Below, piece by piece: positions 23,792 through 36,300 of a DNA stretch of 64,000 bases. Source of the DNA: Copromyces sp. CBS 386.78 (Eukaryota > Ascomycota > Sordariomycetes > Sordariales > Sordariaceae); assembly GCA_030685235.1 (NCBI GenBank), contig MU839148.1, positions 62,001 to 126,000 of the forward strand. Reading direction: 5' to 3'. The translations under genes and the position numbers were made by a program. Numbering within the stretch: the first letter of the stretch is position 1; every line of letters begins with the position of its first letter. Below the pieces are notes generated by a model. That model was given only the letters and a program-made list of their open reading frames with translations. It was not told the DNA's origin and made no database searches.

Positions 23792-25294
23792 ATGACCGAT
23801 CTCCTCCGCGTCCTGCCGCACTTCCCCGTCGGCCAGTATGCACATCTGATATCCACCCTTGAGAAGGTCGGCCTCACCACCAGCGACCTCTTGACGCTCG
23901 AAGCAGCCGACATTGGGAAACGCACTCAACTTCCCCTGCTCGATATCAAGCGCCTGTGTGCCGCTGTCCTCGCTGCTCTTCACGATGACTTGGGTGTCTT
24001 CGCCACATCCCGCCGTCAACAGGGCCAAACAGTCGGTAGTAGCACAGTTCCTGCTGCGCCGCCTCCAGCTCTGCAGACCCTGAAGAACACACCCGCCTCC
24101 CTCGCCTCCCAATGGCTGACCATCAGCACCCTAGACCCGGACCTCGACCGCGCCCTCGGCGGCGGTGGCATCCCTGCCGGCTACGTGACCGAGATCACGG
24201 GCGAGTCCGGCGCCGGCAAGACGCAGTTCCTGCTCACTCTCCTCCTAGCGGTCCAGCTGCCGCCTCCCCACGGCCTCGGCAGACCGGCCTTGTACATCAG
24301 CACCGAGGCGCCGCTTTCCACGAGACGGCTGGCCCAAATGCTCACCACTAACCCTCTCTTCAAGGGCCTTGAAGCAGAGAGACCGTCGCTCGACAACATC
24401 ATCAGCACCGTCACTCCCGACCTGGAAAGCCAAGACCACATCCTCACTTACCAAGTGCCCGTGGAGATCGAGCGGCGCAACATCGGGTTGTTGGTACTCG
24501 ACAGCGTGGCAGCCAACTACCGGGCCGAGTTTGAGCGTTCCTCCAAAGACGTAACGATCTCATCATCATCAACACCGGGCGGCGCAGGCGCGGGTGCGGC
24601 ACGATCCTCTAACATGGGAGCCCGCACCGCCGAGCTAGTCCGTCTAGGCATGCAACTTCGCGACCTCGCGCAAAAGTACGACCTAGCCGTGGTGGTGTCG
24701 AACCAAGTAGCCGATCGGTTTGGGTCTAGGATGCCTGAGCCTATTACTTCTTCCATTCCTCGCTTCCCCGGCATCGCCCGCTCCAGCGACGCCAATCCCA
24801 CGACCACACCCGGGGCATCAACACCCTACCCTCACACTCCCCATCCCTACCAAGAAGAACCTCCAGCAGCTTACCACCCCTCCCTCCACCTCGACAACCA
24901 ACAACGCTTCTTCACCGGCTGGGGCGACGACCCCTACGCCTCTTTTCCCCTAAAAACTCCATCCTTGGGTCTAGTCTGGTCTACACAGATTTCCGCGCGG
25001 ATAGCGTTGTTTAAAAGGCCGGCTTATGGACGTTCCAAGTACCAAGCTGATGACGAAGACGCTGGCGGGGGCGCAGAAAAAGGGATGCCGATGCTGAAGA
25101 GTTGGAGGAGGTGGATGAAGGTTGTTTTTGCGGGGTGGACGGGGGAGAGCGGGACTGGAATAGCGGAGGGAAGCGTGGAGTTTGAGGTTTGGATGGGGGG
25201 GTTGAGGGGTGTTGATAGAGATAAAAAGAAGAAGGGACAGAAGGTAAAGGAGGGGGAGGATGGAGAGGGGAAGGGAAAAGAGAAGGAGGGCTGA
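23792..25294 (+). CDS. RAD57/XRCC3-like RecA-family recombination ATPase
   Basis: Rad51 paralogue, expected to work with a Rad55-like partner to help load Rad51 on single-stranded DNA in homologous recombination. Single exon, 500 residues. An N-terminal helix-hairpin-helix-like region (about 12-70) is followed by the RecA core: Walker A GESGAGKT at 137-144, LYISTEAP, Walker B GLLVLDSVA at about 232-240, then the conserved VVVSNQVADRF block near 310. Ser/Thr/Gly-rich and Pro-rich disordered insertions lie at about 255-275 and 330-385. The C terminus is very Lys/Glu-rich (KKKKGQKVKEGEDGEGKGK). The RAD57/XRCC3 subfamily is favoured over RAD51 or DMC1 by the divergent core; Neurospora names for RAD55/RAD57 homologues exist (mus series) but I do not assign one. 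Confidence 0.88.
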   Translation: MTDLLRVLPHFPVGQYAHLISTLEKVGLTTSDLLTLEAADIGKRTQLPLLDIKRLCAAVLAALHDDLGVFATSRRQQGQTVGSSTVPAAPPPALQTLKNTPASLASQWLTISTLDPDLDRALGGGGIPAGYVTEITGESGAGKTQFLLTLLLAVQLPPPHGLGRPALYISTEAPLSTRRLAQMLTTNPLFKGLEAERPSLDNIISTVTPDLESQDHILTYQVPVEIERRNIGLLVLDSVAANYRAEFERSSKDVTISSSSTPGGAGAGAARSSNMGARTAELVRLGMQLRDLAQKYDLAVVVSNQVADRFGSRMPEPITSSIPRFPGIARSSDANPTTTPGASTPYPHTPHPYQEEPPAAYHPSLHLDNQQRFFTGWGDDPYASFPLKTPSLGLVWSTQISARIALFKRPAYGRSKYQADDEDAGGGAEKGMPMLKSWRRWMKVVFAGWTGESGTGIAEGSVEFEVWMGGLRGVDRDKKKKGQKVKEGEDGEGKGKEKEG

Positions 25295-26041
25295 GGTGTC
25301 AAAATGGCAATATACTCAGCTAGGACTGGCATAGTAATGGGTTGAGGCGGTTTGGGGGACCAAGTGACATTGTATATGTGTTATGGGTTTAGGAAGAAAA
25401 GAAGAATGGATAATATGTGATACCCCCCAATCTTGGTGTTTGAACTACAACTATTTAGAAGGCAATACAAAGTGTAAAAGTCAACAGTTAGATCGCGGGG
25501 TGACGTTCTCGATACTGTTGGATGTTGAATAATTATGGGCAGAGGTTATTATGATGCATGCATGCGTACCCATGGCTACGTGATGAATCCGTCTTCCTTC
25601 GTATATCACCTTCCAAAACTGGACAGTTGTGGAACAGATCCCGAAAGCCAGAGTAGGACAACGTGAATGTGTTAACGCCTGACATCGCTCGTAGCCATGA
25701 GATCGAAAATATAGTACGGTGCCAACCGTAACGATGGCCCTTAATATATGTAAAATGTGAAATGTATATTTCATATGGATATTTCCTTAGTCTTTGTCAG
25801 TCCCATTACAGTCTAACCATTTGTCTACCCTCGCCGCGCTATTTGAAAATGCTAAAGAGTTAAAGTATAAAGAGAACCACGAGCGCCCTGAACACCTATC
25901 ATGTAAACTATTTGCAAAAGATCCAAGCATCAACCCATCAACCACCAACAAAATCCCGTTTTCGGCAAACCCGTGCTGATTCATCCATGGGTTTAGATTC
26001 ATACATGACAGACATCTCCACAACCATCATGGAGTCCAAAA
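25295..26041. other. Intergenic region between convergent genes
   Basis: About 750 bp of 3' flanks with no gene recognised. Confidence 0.6.
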
Positions 26042-29000
26042 CTACCTCGGGTGAGGGAACTCATCCTCCAACTTCAACTTCACACCCACATTCATACTAA
26101 TAAGCTCCTGAACCAACAGCTTACACGCATACGGCATCGTCATCTGGGTAACGTTTCGCGTGCTCTTGCAAGCGTTGCAGTAGCCCTTGTAGCCGAACAA
26201 TCCGCACTCCTGGCAGACATCAAGCTCGGTGCCATCCGAAGAAATCATGAGACGCTCCAGCAACAGCTGGGAGGCGCCGTACGCGATCAGACAATCGCGC
26301 TCCATTTCTCCGAGACGGAGACCGCCGTCGCGCGAACGACCCTCGGTGGGCTGGCGCGTAAGGATGGCACGCGGGCCGCGCGAGCGCGAGTGCATCTTGT
26401 CCTGCACCATGTGCTTGAGGCGCTGGTAGAAGATGGGGCCGTTGTAGATGTAGGCCTCCATGGGCTCACCCGTGATGCCGGACGTGAAGTAGTCTTTGCC
26501 TTCCCACGAGAAGCCGTGGTCGATCAAGGCCTGGCCCATGGACTCGACCGGGTGCGAGCGGAAGGCGTCGCCGAAGCCGTAGTCTTTCTCGCCGGCGATG
26601 ACCGAGGCTTTGCCGGTCAAACACTCAAAGAGCTTGCCGACTGTCATACGGGAGGGGAAACCGTGGGGGTTCATGATGATGTCCGGGCGGAGACCCTTGT
26701 CGGAGAAGGGCATGTCCTCCTCATTGACGATGATGCCGACGACGCCCTTCTGACCGTGACGGGACGAGAACTTGTCACCGAGTTCCGGCCTACGAGTCTG
26801 GCGGGTTTGAACTTTAATAAGCTTATTCTCACGCTCGTTGACGGAGATCATGACCTTGTCGATGATAGCCGGGTCCGAAATGCGGTAGTTGGTCGATGCA
26901 TCACGGTAGTCGTCTGACCCACGATCGCCAGCAATTCCAGTAGAGATCTGGTCCAACGGGGTCTCCTTCTTGATCATCGTTTGTCCGGATTCAACCTTTG
27001 AGCCAACCTGGGCCAAGCCATCGGCATCGAGGATGACATGCTTGGCAATGGGCTTGTCGTCTTCGTCCTTCATGATACCACCGACCCTGTCACGGCGACC
27101 GTTGGTGTAGCCTTGCAACTCGGCAGTATACTTGCGGAACACTTGGCAGCGGCCGAACCCACGATCTAGAGAAGCCTTGTTCAAAACAAGCGCATCTTCA
27201 ATATCGTAGCCAGAGTAAGACATAACGACGACAGTGGCGTTCTGTCCTGCTGGAAGTTTGTCGTAGTGGATAAGCTGAATGGTCTTTGTAATGACCATTG
27301 GTCGTTGGGGATAAACAAGGGTATAAAGAAGGGTGTCGATTCTGTTGAACTGATTGTAGGCAATAGCACCAATGGCTTGTTTACCCATAGCGCACTGGTA
27401 AGTATTACGGGGAGACTGGTTGTGATGGGGGAAGGGAATAAGACCGGCGACCGCTCCGAGAATTGTGAACGGCTCGATTTCCATGTGCGTAGTGCTGTTA
27501 GTAATCTGATCTTCTTGAAGGGCAACAAGCGTATCGTTCTCTTCGTTGACATCGAGGTACTCAACCACACCGCTGGTCAGGAAGGTATCGAATGTCGCCT
27601 GACCAAGTTGAAGCATCTTCAAGTGCTCTGCCTTCAACATGGATTTGCCGTTCTTGACGATAATGTATGGACGGCAGATACGTCCTTCATCGGTAGCGAT
27701 ATGAACCGCCGAGAAATGCTCGTTGATATGGATGCTCACAAAAGGAGAAACCCAGCCACGGCGACGCAAAGTTCTGAACCTGGCGGCAAACCGTTTTGGC
27801 TCCCTGGTCACGGCAAAGGGTGTACCGTTCAGATGGATGATATACGAGCCCTTGCTGTGCATCTCTGTTCCGGTGTATTCTCGAATCGGCCCCACGCTCT
27901 CATCAGCAGCGAAAATCATCTTCTTAACGGGCTCCTCCGGCACATTGGTGGTAATATGTGTCATGAGCGCCAAGTTCTTTACCAGACCGCAGGCTTCACC
28001 TTCGGGAGTATCAGAGGTACAGAGCATACCCCACTGCGAAGGCTGGAGAGCTCTGGGGCCGGAAACCTTTCTCGTCTTCTCGAACTGCGAGCTGATACGC
28101 GTCATCATACCGAGCGCAGCGATATAACTGAGTCGACTGAGAACGTGGGTGATACCCGCTCTGTTCATGTTGAAACGCTTGACCGTCCAGTTGCCGCTCT
28201 GGATAGCGCGGTTGAGACCGTGAGAGATATAATGACCATTGGCCATAATCGCGCCATGGGGATCATATGTCGAGGTACGGTTGGGCTTCTTGAAGAAGTT
28301 GTCAATGTTGTACTTGACGTCTGAAATGAACTTTTTGAACAAATCTTCGAATAGAAGGGAGATCAGCTGTCCGGCCAATTCCAATCTCTTGTTACCGACG
28401 AAATCTCTGTCGTCGACGAGCTTGGGGTTCTGAGCGGCCATCAGCACGCGGCGAACCATCATGGCGATGTAGACGGCCTTGGGGTAGAAGTCGAGACCCT
28501 CAACGGTAACGTGCGCAATAACCAGGTTCGCAAGTGCGTCGAGACCTTCTTCGGCATGGTTCCTTCGAGGAGCGGCACCGAACTTTGGTCTGTTGCCGCC
28601 CATCTTGACTCTAGCACCAACGTATTCCAACGCTTGTTGTTGTGTGTAGACACCAGCTCTTCCGGCTTCGTCGAAGTTGATGAGGAAATCGTCCTGGTAG
28701 CGCGCATCGCCACCGCAAACCAGCTCGATAATGTCGTTGTCGGAGAGGCCACCGAAGGCCTTGAGAACGATGACGATCGGAATGGGCTCGGAGAGGGTGT
28801 TGTGCTGCAGGACAATTCGGTCCTTCTTGAGGACGACGTATGTCTTTGACTTTCTCTCGTGTGTGGAACTGGTAACGGAGGCCATGACGCCGCCGGTCTT
28901 CTCGTCGGCTTCAACAATGATACGGTTCTTGCTAAGCTGTTCCTGAATCAAAATGACCTTCTCGGTTCCGCCAATAACGAAATAGCCACCGGGATCGAGA

Positions 29001-29509
29001 GGGCACTCGTTAAAGACCTCCATCTGAGCATTGGTGGCGCCGTTGAGGTAGCACTTTGCACTCTTGAGCATGACGGGGATGCGGCACAGCGGGATGTTCT
29101 TGCGGACGATGACGCTCTTGTCGCGGGTGTAGGCAATATCGACTTCGACGGGGGCGGCGTAGGTGAGGTCGCGGAGGCGGCACTCCATGGGGGTGACGGG
29201 GTTTCTCGACTGGACTTGTTCGCCATCTTCGGTACGGGTGGGCATGCCGACGCGGATGTCTCTGAACTCGAGCCAGAAGTTGGGGTCCTGGTCGCTGCGG
29301 ACGACGCGGTTGGCCTTGACGATGTCCTTGATTTCCTCATTGACGAAGTAGTTGTACGAGTCGATGTGCTGCTTGACGAGACCCTTTACCTTGAGGAAGG
29401 CCGGGACGAGATGGAACTTGTCCTCCTTGGTCGAGACGGGATCGGTCAGCTTCTTGCCATTGTAGAACGGCTCCAGCAGGGCCTCGAAGCCATCGTCGAG
29501 AGCCGCCAT
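26042..29509 (-). CDS. rpc2: RNA polymerase III second-largest subunit (RPC2/RPC128)
   Basis: Beta-like catalytic subunit of nuclear RNA polymerase III, which transcribes tRNA, 5S rRNA and U6 RNA. One uninterrupted exon, 1155 residues, close to the usual length of about 1130-1150. Domains in order: protrusion (about 35-430), lobe and fork (VLSRLSY...SPRALQPSQWGMLCTSDTPEGEACGLVKN, written in parts here, about 455-510), hybrid-binding domain with SYSGYDIEDALVLNKASLDRG near 760 and GDKFSSRHGQKGVVG near 910, then the clamp with the zinc site CQECGLFGYKGYCNAC near 1100. The C terminus ends KLKLEDEFPHPR. Pol III rather than Pol I or II is chosen from the N-terminal region, overall length and the C-terminal clamp. 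It has no introns. Confidence 0.95.
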   Translation of the reverse strand: MAALDDGFEALLEPFYNGKKLTDPVSTKEDKFHLVPAFLKVKGLVKQHIDSYNYFVNEEIKDIVKANRVVRSDQDPNFWLEFRDIRVGMPTRTEDGEQVQSRNPVTPMECRLRDLTYAAPVEVDIAYTRDKSVIVRKNIPLCRIPVMLKSAKCYLNGATNAQMEVFNECPLDPGGYFVIGGTEKVILIQEQLSKNRIIVEADEKTGGVMASVTSSTHERKSKTYVVLKKDRIVLQHNTLSEPIPIVIVLKAFGGLSDNDIIELVCGGDARYQDDFLINFDEAGRAGVYTQQQALEYVGARVKMGGNRPKFGAAPRRNHAEEGLDALANLVIAHVTVEGLDFYPKAVYIAMMVRRVLMAAQNPKLVDDRDFVGNKRLELAGQLISLLFEDLFKKFISDVKYNIDNFFKKPNRTSTYDPHGAIMANGHYISHGLNRAIQSGNWTVKRFNMNRAGITHVLSRLSYIAALGMMTRISSQFEKTRKVSGPRALQPSQWGMLCTSDTPEGEACGLVKNLALMTHITTNVPEEPVKKMIFAADESVGPIREYTGTEMHSKGSYIIHLNGTPFAVTREPKRFAARFRTLRRRGWVSPFVSIHINEHFSAVHIATDEGRICRPYIIVKNGKSMLKAEHLKMLQLGQATFDTFLTSGVVEYLDVNEENDTLVALQEDQITNSTTHMEIEPFTILGAVAGLIPFPHHNQSPRNTYQCAMGKQAIGAIAYNQFNRIDTLLYTLVYPQRPMVITKTIQLIHYDKLPAGQNATVVVMSYSGYDIEDALVLNKASLDRGFGRCQVFRKYTAELQGYTNGRRDRVGGIMKDEDDKPIAKHVILDADGLAQVGSKVESGQTMIKKETPLDQISTGIAGDRGSDDYRDASTNYRISDPAIIDKVMISVNERENKLIKVQTRQTRRPELGDKFSSRHGQKGVVGIIVNEEDMPFSDKGLRPDIIMNPHGFPSRMTVGKLFECLTGKASVIAGEKDYGFGDAFRSHPVESMGQALIDHGFSWEGKDYFTSGITGEPMEAYIYNGPIFYQRLKHMVQDKMHSRSRGPRAILTRQPTEGRSRDGGLRLGEMERDCLIAYGASQLLLERLMISSDGTELDVCQECGLFGYKGYCNACKSTRNVTQMTMPYACKLLVQELISMNVGVKLKLEDEFPHPR

Positions 29510-32500
29510 CCTTGCATGTGCTGACAGTGGGTGGGTGACGGTTCTTCGTATCGATCAGGCTTTAACAAAGGCGGTAGTAAGGTTGACGTGCGCGCGGGCC
29601 GACCTGGGATGCGCGCGTTTGGGGGTTGTTAGTTCAGTTGTGTTTTGATGATTTTTGGCCCCGCGGCAAAATCGATAAGGAATTGCGATAAACTTTTCGA
29701 TTCCATGGGCTGGCTGCTGCCGTATTCAGTAAGCCGCGGCCGGGGCGGTGGGGGACGACGGGACGGTGGTGGTCAGTGCTCAGCTGTTAGTGGTGACTGC
29801 TACGCCGAGGCCAGAATTGTTAGCGGCCACGTTTTGGACCCCTGATTGACAGTTCCTGTTCCACTTGGGCGTGTCATCTCTGAAACCTTTTGGCTTTGAC
29901 TTCCGTCCCGCCACTCTACGAAGGTTGCCAACTCGGTGATTTCGACATATGGCTTGCCTTTCGTAAGGTAACCTTTCCGTGGTCAAATGTCCATATCTAA
30001 CAATAACCAGGGTTTTGATTTTGTCTTTTAATCGAGCCTGTAGAGGCAGCAGGGTCAGGCCAGCTACCTGACCTGCTTACCTACCTGTGGCCGTTCAACT
30101 CTTCCATCAGCGCCAAGCGGAAACTGGGCCTTTTGATCGACACACCAGTCAACAGGGGTTGAGTCATGGGCATAGGGTTGACAACTCGTGTGAAATCACA
30201 TTTATATCATCTATTCAGCCTACTTTAACTTTGGTTGTGGCCTGATAGTAGCACAGCTCCACAGAAACTTGAGGTTGTCTCGGTGCGCCATACAAGCATA
30301 CTGGACAAAGATGGGCGTCCAGAGACCATTGCTCGCCCTTCCCGTCGGATGCTTCCGTACACACACACACAACACCATCCTAGGATCGGTTGCTGTGTTG
30401 GTCTTTTTCGATTCATCCCATCGGTTGGATCGCCAACAGAACATAGGGGAGGTTGATGTGGTTCTTCACTTTGGAGACAGAACCAAAAGGCTTGTTTTCA
30501 TCGGTGCTTCTCGCTAAAACATGTTCCAAAATGTGGGGCTGCGGCTGACGTAGTTTAGCGGGACCTCTTCTCTTGACCATGGCTTAGAACACCTAGGGAT
30601 CGTTTGTAGAACTGGATGGTCTGCTTCGATGCGGTATCTGCTAAAGATGATCCGGGGCAATGATGTGGTGTTACAGCTGAGATGACCGCTTGGAAGGGTT
30701 GTTGGGAAGCTCCTTTGATATCCATTCACTCCATTGAACGGTGTTGTTTGCCCCGGTGATGGGGTGTGCTTGTTGGTTTTGCTCACTTCCAGCCAACAAG
30801 CGCGTGTTGCTTGAATAGGTACCTTGGGCTCTATGCCCACTGTTATAGCCGCGGAACTTGGGGTAGATGCTCTTGGTTTGGTTACACAAACGATGCTGTA
30901 CCCTTCTTCTCTTCCATTTGACATTGGGAAGTCGATGACACTCGGCAGCCTGTAGACGATCGGTGATTGGACCTGGACATTATGCAAGAGAGAATAACCA
31001 CGAAGAAATAGAGAAAGAGTTAACTCATCGGCCTTGGACATCTTGGTCAACGAATTTAGCCCTTTGGAATAATTCAGAGGGCGAAATGCAGCCTCCGACC
31101 TCACATCACCGTTGGCCATGTCTCCCTACCCATCTTTTTCCAGGAAGCTCCACCAACCGAGTTCCCACGCAGGGTCCTCCCTTGCTCGAATCGGGTTGGG
31201 AACCGAACCCAGCAGTGGGGAAGAAAAGAGGAGGAAAGCTTGGAATTGCAAAAGGCGAGGAGAGACCACGAAGGCCATGTTTGAGCTTTACATCCTCCTC
31301 AAAGTGCTCGGCGCGGCGCTTTTCACTTGATCTACGATGCCTCTGACGATGTCCCATATGCATCACCCGGCTGCCGTAGATCCAGGTGATGTACAGTGAC
31401 GCTCTGGTCAGTGTAGATCTCACCTCTTGAGCTAAACACTTTCGCGGCAAAAGTGAGGTTCAGGGTGTCCAGCCTCGAACAATGACGGATGCCCATCACT
31501 GTTTTACGCCCCCTCTTGTCATAGCTACCTTTCCCATGCCTTGTCAACTCGGGTGCTGCAACCCGCAACCCACTGGGACGATGACACTCGGTCCTGATGT
31601 TAACCAATCATCATGCGAATCCAGACAAGGCCTAACACAGCGCAGGGGCAGCTGCAGACTTGACGCAAGGGCGCGGGTGGGAGAACCTTGGGGCAGCTCT
31701 TTCTGGCTGGATTGCCTCGCTGCAGGCCGTATAACGGCGACGCCTATACACCGCCAATTTGCTCAGGACTTTACCGTGCCTAATGCCCCGTTGTAAATCG
31801 TGGAGATTCTTCGTAAGGCGATATGTCTCGGAATAAGGACAAATGTAGCAAGAAGCTGTATCTTCAGGCTACAAATAACCCCCTGGCAAAGTAAGGGTAC
31901 CGTAGGCTTGGGTCTCGAACCGCATCCATCCGTGGTCCTCATTGTCTAGTGTATTGTGGGCGCCAATGCAGCCTGTATCCAGAAACAGGCCGGCTGGAAG
32001 GATTGGACCTATAGCGAGTTAACAGCATGGAAACAATCAAGACCATCAGTACCGGATCCGATGACCTCGCTGAAGAGCAGCCAGGAGGAGACCAAAGACA
32101 TCTGCTTACATGTTCAAGGGATTTGGTACCTAACTTGGGCTCTCTCGACCAAGATGGCCAGATGCTCCAATGCGCTAGGTAGTACTTCCTCTAAAGGGTG
32201 CAAAGCGGGGACCTCTTAGCGCAGTCGCCCTTGGGCAGCACATCCATCCAATGCCTGATTGGGCTTCTGTCATCCATCCACTGCGGAATTGAGGCACGTC
32301 CCACCCACCAAGGTAGCCTCTGGCTGTCAGGGGTTTCTCGGACCCAGCATGCAGCATGCCCTCTTGTATCAGTAGGTACAGTAGGTACACTAGGTACGTA
32401 CACTCTCCGAGCCGGGACAGTTCTGAGGGCATCCACAAGTGACATGGACCACAGCGGCAGCGGCAGGCTGGGCTGGGGGTTGAGGTTCAGTGCGAGAGAG

Positions 32501-33377
32501 GAGCGGGTGGCATCGTCTCTCGTGCAATCCATCCCCATCCATTGCCCACGGTGCCACCGACCGACCGTGACCGTCACTCTCTTTCCTCCATACCTCTACT
32601 TCGACCTACCAACCCGTCGTCAGGCTTACTCTATCATCCCATCTCTCTTTCGCTCTTTTTGCTGTATTACTACCTATTGCTCCCGAACTTGCTGCTCCTG
32701 GCTTCCCGGGGCGCAGCGTGTATAGACCGAGTATACGTGCGCCGACGAGAACACTTGTTAGTTTCCTTCCACCTTGGTACCTCTACGACTAGGTAGGTGA
32801 GCTTGACGTCGTTTCTTCCATCGCATCCCGTCCACTAGATTGGACACCTTCCGGGCCACTCATCCGCCTCCAGCCCTCTCTCGGCCCGCGCGACTTCGGA
32901 CGCTTGAGACCACGAGAGCTGCATGCCTCGTCCTCATCAGGGCCGGCCCATTTCAATGCCCGACAGTCTCGGAATTGGCGCCATAGAGGTACCCAGACTG
33001 CTCCGATCTTGAGGGCGCGCCCGACTATATGGAAGCGCGGTCCCATGCCTGCCCATAGCTTTAGACGGCCATCGCTGCCGTGAGGAGCTCCCAGAATCGA
33101 TAACTTGGCCGGGCCGAACTCGAAAGAACCATTCTAACCGCGCTTCGCCGAGGGGTTAACCGTCCACCATGACAACTGAACTTTGTGTGGCCGTACCCGG
33201 CTGGCTTTCGCCCTTATGTGTTGCTTCTCGCGGTGCCCGTCTTCTTGGTCTTCGCTCAAACAGTTGTTGACTAACCCAAGTGTATGGTATTAGACATAGA
33301 GGGAGTAACCCGCCGACGAACCCATCGCCCTGTACAACAAAACTGTATCGATTAGCAAGAGTAAAGCCGAGATAATC
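29510..33377. other. 3.9-kb non-coding region between divergent RPC2 and PUF genes
   Basis: Holds the RPC2 promoter on the left. On the right lie the promoter and probably a long 5' leader of the PUF gene. Open frames (up to 201 residues at 30514-31119, minus) show no recognisable domain and overlap on both strands. Recurring TAGGTAC words occur at 32,368-32,400. No tRNA or 5S gene was found. Confidence 0.5.
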
Positions 33378-36300
33378 ATGGACGAGTTCTACCGCCCCCA
33401 GCCCCAGCGAGGCGAATCGCAAATGGCGCCCTCCTTCGTCAACAGGGCCGGCCCCTCCCTACCGCGCCGATTCACCGCAGAGTCGGGCCATGTACCAACA
33501 CTATCCTCCTTTATACCTGGTTCTCAGCGCCCACCCGAGCCCACCGAGTTTGCTGCTACTCCTGCTGCGGTACGTTCTTCCAGTCCCGGTCGTCCGCTCT
33601 TGGTGCAGACGCGACGGCGACTTCACATGCTTGTTGGATATGGAAGATCATGCTGATCATGCTCGGTAGACTCTTCACAAGGTTCAGCTGGTACGTCGCA
33701 ACCTGTTTGCAACGTCGGCCCAGGTTGCCCGCTAACCTCACGGCCCTTTGTGGTTGTCTTGACAATAGTTAGAGAAGAAGAGACAGGAATATGAACGAAT
33801 CCGGGAGAGCAAGCGGCGATTCGAAGCTGAGCTCTCCAAACTGGACGCTCAGCAGCGCCAGGAAGAGCGCGAACTGGCACAGATGGCAGAGGATTTGCAG
33901 ATAGGCAGATTCGCCGGTCACCAGTCTGAGCCGACCACACCCCCCGAGTATCGCGATGCCTCGAGAGGCTTTCCCTCCATGTTCTCCCGCACGAACCGGC
34001 ACTCGACCGGCCTCGTCAACCGTGGAACCCGCTCCTTGCTCACATCTCCGCCGTCGGGGATGCTGCCCATGCGGTTAGCGTTTGATGACCAACTGCCGTC
34101 ACGCTCAGGGCCAGGCTCACGAAGGAACAGTGACGACGACGAGAAAGAAGAGGCTGTACGTCAAGATCCCACCAGCCATCGTTCCACCAAAGCGTAAGTA
34201 CTTCCTCCACTTCAACTTATTGGGATGTTTTTGCGTTGCCCCCAGTCTGCGAAGGCGCTGCTATCCGATGTGAAGCCGTTGCGGTTCCTGTTATGGGGCT
34301 GAAGAAGAGATCAGAACCACTTGAATCTGATTGTAAAGGGTGCCGAAGTTTCGACCCATCTTTCTGCCTCGTTCTGCTCATGCCCAGACTTCCTCTTTTG
34401 CTGGCTCCAAGGCATCTCTTTTTCATCCCATCTTGAACGCAATTCATGGGAGGAGAATGGGGAACAATAGCAAACTAGGTTATCCACCCAAGTGGGAATT
34501 CGTCTATAAAGGTCTCTATTGTCTGAATGGTGACTCTCTTCTGGGGATGAGCCTTCGTCTATTAAAGCACACGCTTGCGCCTGCTTTCTCTCCTTGACCA
34601 CAACTTGCCTACTGTATCCTTCAACGCAGTCGTCTTTTGTTATCATTTCCGCAAGCCATCTCGACCCCAAAACTTGACGTTAACGAGAGATCCGTCTGCT
34701 AGTACGAACCGCTACTCCATGCCCGTGACCCGATCGCGCACGTCGTACGATATTGGGCTCGAAGACAGCAACAACACGGCTGGATTTCTATTCGACGACG
34801 AAGAAGATAACTCGGGAGAAGGCAGAGCGACTCCCACCGGGCAAGTAAGCAGCGCAGACGCTTTCCCTACATTGTTCAGACAGCAGGGGTATTCCAATAG
34901 GGTGAGTTTGGCTTTTTTTCCGTTTGCTATGGGGAGTTACGGCCACTGGTTGCGTGACGGAAAGTGGTGTTTCGATCAGTCCTGTCACTCAGCTCCGGCT
35001 CAGATTCAATTCACCTGGCAGGCAAATGAGCCTTCAGGACTTGCGAAAAGTCCACATCTTTGAGGTGCTCAGATGCCGGTGAATGTGTGATGCTGGTTTG
35101 GTGCCCCAGGCAGTTGCGGGTTCATATGTTTCTGAACCACCTTCTTGCTTTCCCTTCCTCCGCGCATCTTTCTTGCCTCATTTGCACCATCACTGTCAAC
35201 AAAACATCCCGCAAATTGTCGTGTACGATAAGTGCAGTGGAAGTTTTGTTGTTTTTGTTTGTTCACCCCTCGTACCGATTTTTCATCCTCTTTCACCCCG
35301 CCCCCAAGTTTTGCTTTTAAGTGATTTGTGTTGACTCAATATCCCTCCCCAAGCTGTCTGCTTCTTCAGCATTGGACGTTTTAGGCCATTCTTTTGGTCT
35401 TGATAGCATTGGCGCAAGCGGCTGGAACAGCATTAACAAGCATCGTTCACAGCATAGCATGTCTGCTATCGGTTCTGGACAGGCAAGCGGAACAGGCTCA
35501 GTGGCCTCGCCTGAGCTGACTCCCATCGGTACTCAGCCTGCAAACGTTCGCCATTCTCTGGACGGCACGAAGCTCTTCCAAGAGAGCGCACCCGGTTCTG
35601 CCGACGCGACCCCGAGTTCCGTCATGTCGCCCGCTATCAGCAACATCTTGGCCAGCCCCCCGAAACTCCAGCAGTCGTTTTCCGCCAACGACGTTCCGAC
35701 CCTCAAGTCTGCAAACGGTCATTCTAGCAACAACCACGCCCAGCAGCACTTTCATAACCACAACGCCGGCCTTGGCCGTATTCCCGCTGGTGCCATGGCT
35801 GCGCGCCATACACGTGAGCTTTCTGGTGATACCGGTTTGACGAACGGCCGTGATAACGGCGGTTACCCTTCAATCACCTCGACTTTACACGCCAATGCTG
35901 CTCCCTTCGGACCTGTTGCCCCCCAGCAGCAGACCTCTGCTGCAGTTAACACGGGCTTGAACTCGACGGCACCAGCGATGCCCTATCCCTACTACCCACC
36001 GGGCCCCAACTATATCCCCCCTGGCAATAACGCTGGATACGCAAACCTCCCTATGATGATGCAGAACATGTCCGTTGGCAACAATCCGGCAGCCATGTAT
36101 GCCCCTCAAAACTACACGGGATATGGCGCGTTGTACAACGGCGGCGGAAGCCCCAGGCAGCCCCAGGATAGCCAGGCCCGTGTTATTCAGAGCCGGCGCG
36201 CAATGGACGGTGAAGGTGAGCATATCGCAACTCCCAGATCTTATCAAACTGCTAACTTTTCTATGGCAGCCATGTCTCGCTTCAACAACCTGCCTCTGGA

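Noticed and set aside
27266..28324. 352-residue plus-strand frame
   Set aside because: Antisense to RPC2, which is conserved over its full length.
31908..31925. GGTCTCGAACC resembling a tRNA B box
   Set aside because: No matching A box or acceptor-stem pairing.
32368..32400. Repeated TAGGTAC words as a regulatory array
   Set aside because: Such words also recur elsewhere in the non-coding parts of this window (near 12,950 and 32,785), so they look like background.
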